DNA of 5,690 nt from Patescibacteria group bacterium (GTDB taxonomy: Bacteria; Patescibacteriota; Minisyncoccia; Phycocordibacterales; SBAW01): assembly GCA_030916835.1 (NCBI GenBank), contig JAUPWA010000067.1, forward strand, positions 1 to 5,690. The letters are read 5' to 3'. This document shows positions 5,092-5,690 of this stretch, piece after piece; position 1 is the first letter of the stretch; every line of letters begins with the position of its first letter. The notes beneath the pieces are model-generated. The model searched no databases. It had not been told where the DNA came from and saw only the letters and a program-made list of their open reading frames with translations. The position numbers and the translations under genes were made by a program.

Positions 5092-5134
5092 GGCAACCAC
5101 CCGCCCGCCGGCAGGCGGGTTATGCCACTCCAGC
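5092..5134 (-). pseudogene. tRNA-Leu-like 5' part interrupted by a 20-bp palindrome
   Basis: On the minus strand, GCTGGAGTGGCATAA (5134-5120) is followed by the palindrome (5119-5100) and then TGGTTGCC (5099-5092). Removing the palindrome gives 23 bases that match the intact tRNA-Leu 5' end (4839-4817) at 20 positions, covering the 5' acceptor strand and the D arm. The similarity stops there and the GIY-YIG start follows 6 nt later. The interruption sits in the D loop. The piece also closes a short frame ending in AGVA-stop, as the intact tRNA does for GIY-YIG. Confidence 0.7.
5100..5119. repeat. 20-bp GC-rich palindrome, copy C (near perfect)
   Basis: CCCGCCCGCCGGCAGGCGGG, symmetric except for one base pair; flanking A and T (5099, 5120) extend the symmetry. 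One base different from copy B. It lies 14 nt upstream of the GIY-YIG ATG and could affect that mRNA's leader. Confidence 0.85.
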
Positions 5135-5144
5135 TTGTGCCTCT

Positions 5145-5173
5145 TTTACCATATCGAGGCGTGATGATAGAAT
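5145..5173 (+). promoter_or_regulatory. parB promoter with extended -10, predicted leaderless
   Basis: -35-like TTTACC (5145-5150, 4/6), 17-bp spacer, and -10 TAGAAT (5168-5173, 5/6) preceded by TGA, giving an extended TGn -10. The parB ATG begins 7 nt later, and there is no Shine-Dalgarno in the gap. The geometry is the same as for rpmG. Confidence 0.6.
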
Positions 5174-5180
5174 AGCCGCA

Positions 5181-5690
5181 ATGTCACAGTTTTACAACAA
5201 CGCCATCTTTTGGGTCGAGGTGGATAAAATCGAGCCCAACCCCTATCAGCCACGCCGCGAGTTCGACCAAAGCAAGCTCGACGACCTCGCGCGCTCTATC
5301 CGCCAGTATGGCGTCATCCAACCGCTCACTGTCACCCGCAACGAGTTTGAAAAACCTGATGGTGGCATTGGTACTAAGTATGAGCTTATCGCCGGCGAGC
5401 GTCGTTTGCGTGCTGCGAAGATTGCCGGCGTCATATCGGTGCCGGTTATCATCCGTGACGACTATGACGACGACAAGACAAAGCTTGAGGTCGCGATTAT
5501 TGAGAACCTTCAGCGCGAAGACCTTAACCCTATAGACCGCGCAGTCGCTTTTGCACGCTTGGTAAACGAGTTTGGCTTTAAGCACACGCAGATTGCAGAG
5601 AAGGTTGGGAAGAGCCGTGAGTATGTCTCTAACACCATCCGCTTGCTCACCATGCCACAGGAGATGCAACAGGCGCTCAGCGACGGCAAA
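5181..5690 (+). CDS. parB: Chromosome partitioning protein ParB, N-terminal 170 residues, 3' end outside window
   Basis: ParB/Spo0J binds parS sites, uses CTP to clamp and spread on DNA, and guides origin segregation with ParA and SMC. The visible 170 residues include NPYQPRREF (20-28, box I), GVIQPLTV (44-51), the CTP-binding box GERRLRAAKIAG (72-83), and ENLQREDLNPID (108-119). The HTH that reads parS is at HTQIAEKVGKSREYVSNTIRLL (about 135-156). The reading frame is still open at the window end; the dimerisation domain is beyond it. A loop rich in Asp (DDYDDDK, 93-99) follows the CTP region. No parA or soj lies directly upstream, although parA-parB order is usual. Its own leaderless promoter suggests it heads a transcript. 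Confidence 0.95.
   Translation, partial: MSQFYNNAIFWVEVDKIEPNPYQPRREFDQSKLDDLARSIRQYGVIQPLTVTRNEFEKPDGGIGTKYELIAGERRLRAAKIAGVISVPVIIRDDYDDDKTKLEVAIIENLQREDLNPIDRAVAFARLVNEFGFKHTQIAEKVGKSREYVSNTIRLLTMPQEMQQALSDGK

Noticed and set aside
4825..5100. GTG at 5098-5100 as the GIY-YIG start
   Set aside because: It touches the palindrome and the tRNA relic; the internal ATG at 5083-5085 gives the family's usual N-terminus.
1062..5119. CRISPR-like array from repeated GC-rich sequences
   Set aside because: Only three copies, kilobases apart, without regular spacers; they sit inside tRNA relics instead.
5135..5180. Remnant of a second GIY-YIG 3' end upstream of the tRNA-Leu 5' relic
   Set aside because: A short minus frame ends in QAGVA-stop like the GIY-YIG gene, but that ending comes from the tRNA-like bases; similarity further upstream is too weak to claim.
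5184..5669. 161-codon minus-strand frame
   Set aside because: Antisense to parB, which has clear family motifs over the whole span; the minus product shows no motif.

Overview
The window looks like a compact bacterial chromosome segment, most likely from a Patescibacteria/CPR (Parcubacteria-like) genome. The lineage is inferred from small gene sizes, several start codons without Shine-Dalgarno sequences, a single-domain GIY-YIG protein beside a tRNA, and 20-bp GC-rich palindromes of a kind I recall from such genomes. No database search was done.

Layout. 2-739 (+): C-terminal part of a secreted, cysteine-rich lytic transglycosylase. 794-952 (+): ribosomal protein L33 (rpmG), followed at 977-1047 by tRNA-Trp(CCA). 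A broken tRNA-Trp-like piece follows at 1057-1109. 1152-2561 (+): PIF1/RecD-like helicase. 2512-3435 (-): miaA, converging on the helicase and overlapping it by 50 bp. 3521-4246 (-): an orotate phosphoribosyltransferase-like gene ending in a UUCG-loop terminator. 4261-4637: a stretch with no gene I can defend. 4677-5134 (-): a cluster holding a tRNA-Leu 3' piece, intact tRNA-Leu(CAA), a GIY-YIG gene whose stop codon lies inside that tRNA, and a tRNA-Leu 5' piece. 5181-5690 (+): N-terminal 170 residues of ParB.

The most striking observation concerns three near-identical 20-bp palindromes at 1062-1081, 4720-4739 and 5100-5119. Each lies inside a broken tRNA copy, at or in a loop: anticodon loop, 3' edge of the anticodon loop, and D loop. 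Removing exactly 20 bp rejoins each flanking sequence into a stretch that matches the intact tRNA in this same window: 17/17 nt, 14/14 nt and 20/23 nt. This points to a small palindromic element that entered tRNA or tRNA-like genes precisely, or to tRNA relics associated with a tRNA-targeting mobile unit. The GIY-YIG gene sits between two of these relics.

Functional links. MiaA modifies A37 of tRNAs that read UNN codons, and both intact tRNAs here (Trp CCA, Leu CAA) have the A36-A37-A38 signature of its substrates. rpmG next to tRNA-Trp is a remnant of the widespread rpmG-trnW-secE-nusG order, broken here exactly at a tRNA relic. The + strand genes rpmG, helicase and parB each have a -10-like hexamer 6-7 nt before the start codon and no Shine-Dalgarno sequence, which predicts leaderless mRNAs. 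The pyrE-like gene instead has a strong AAGGAG.
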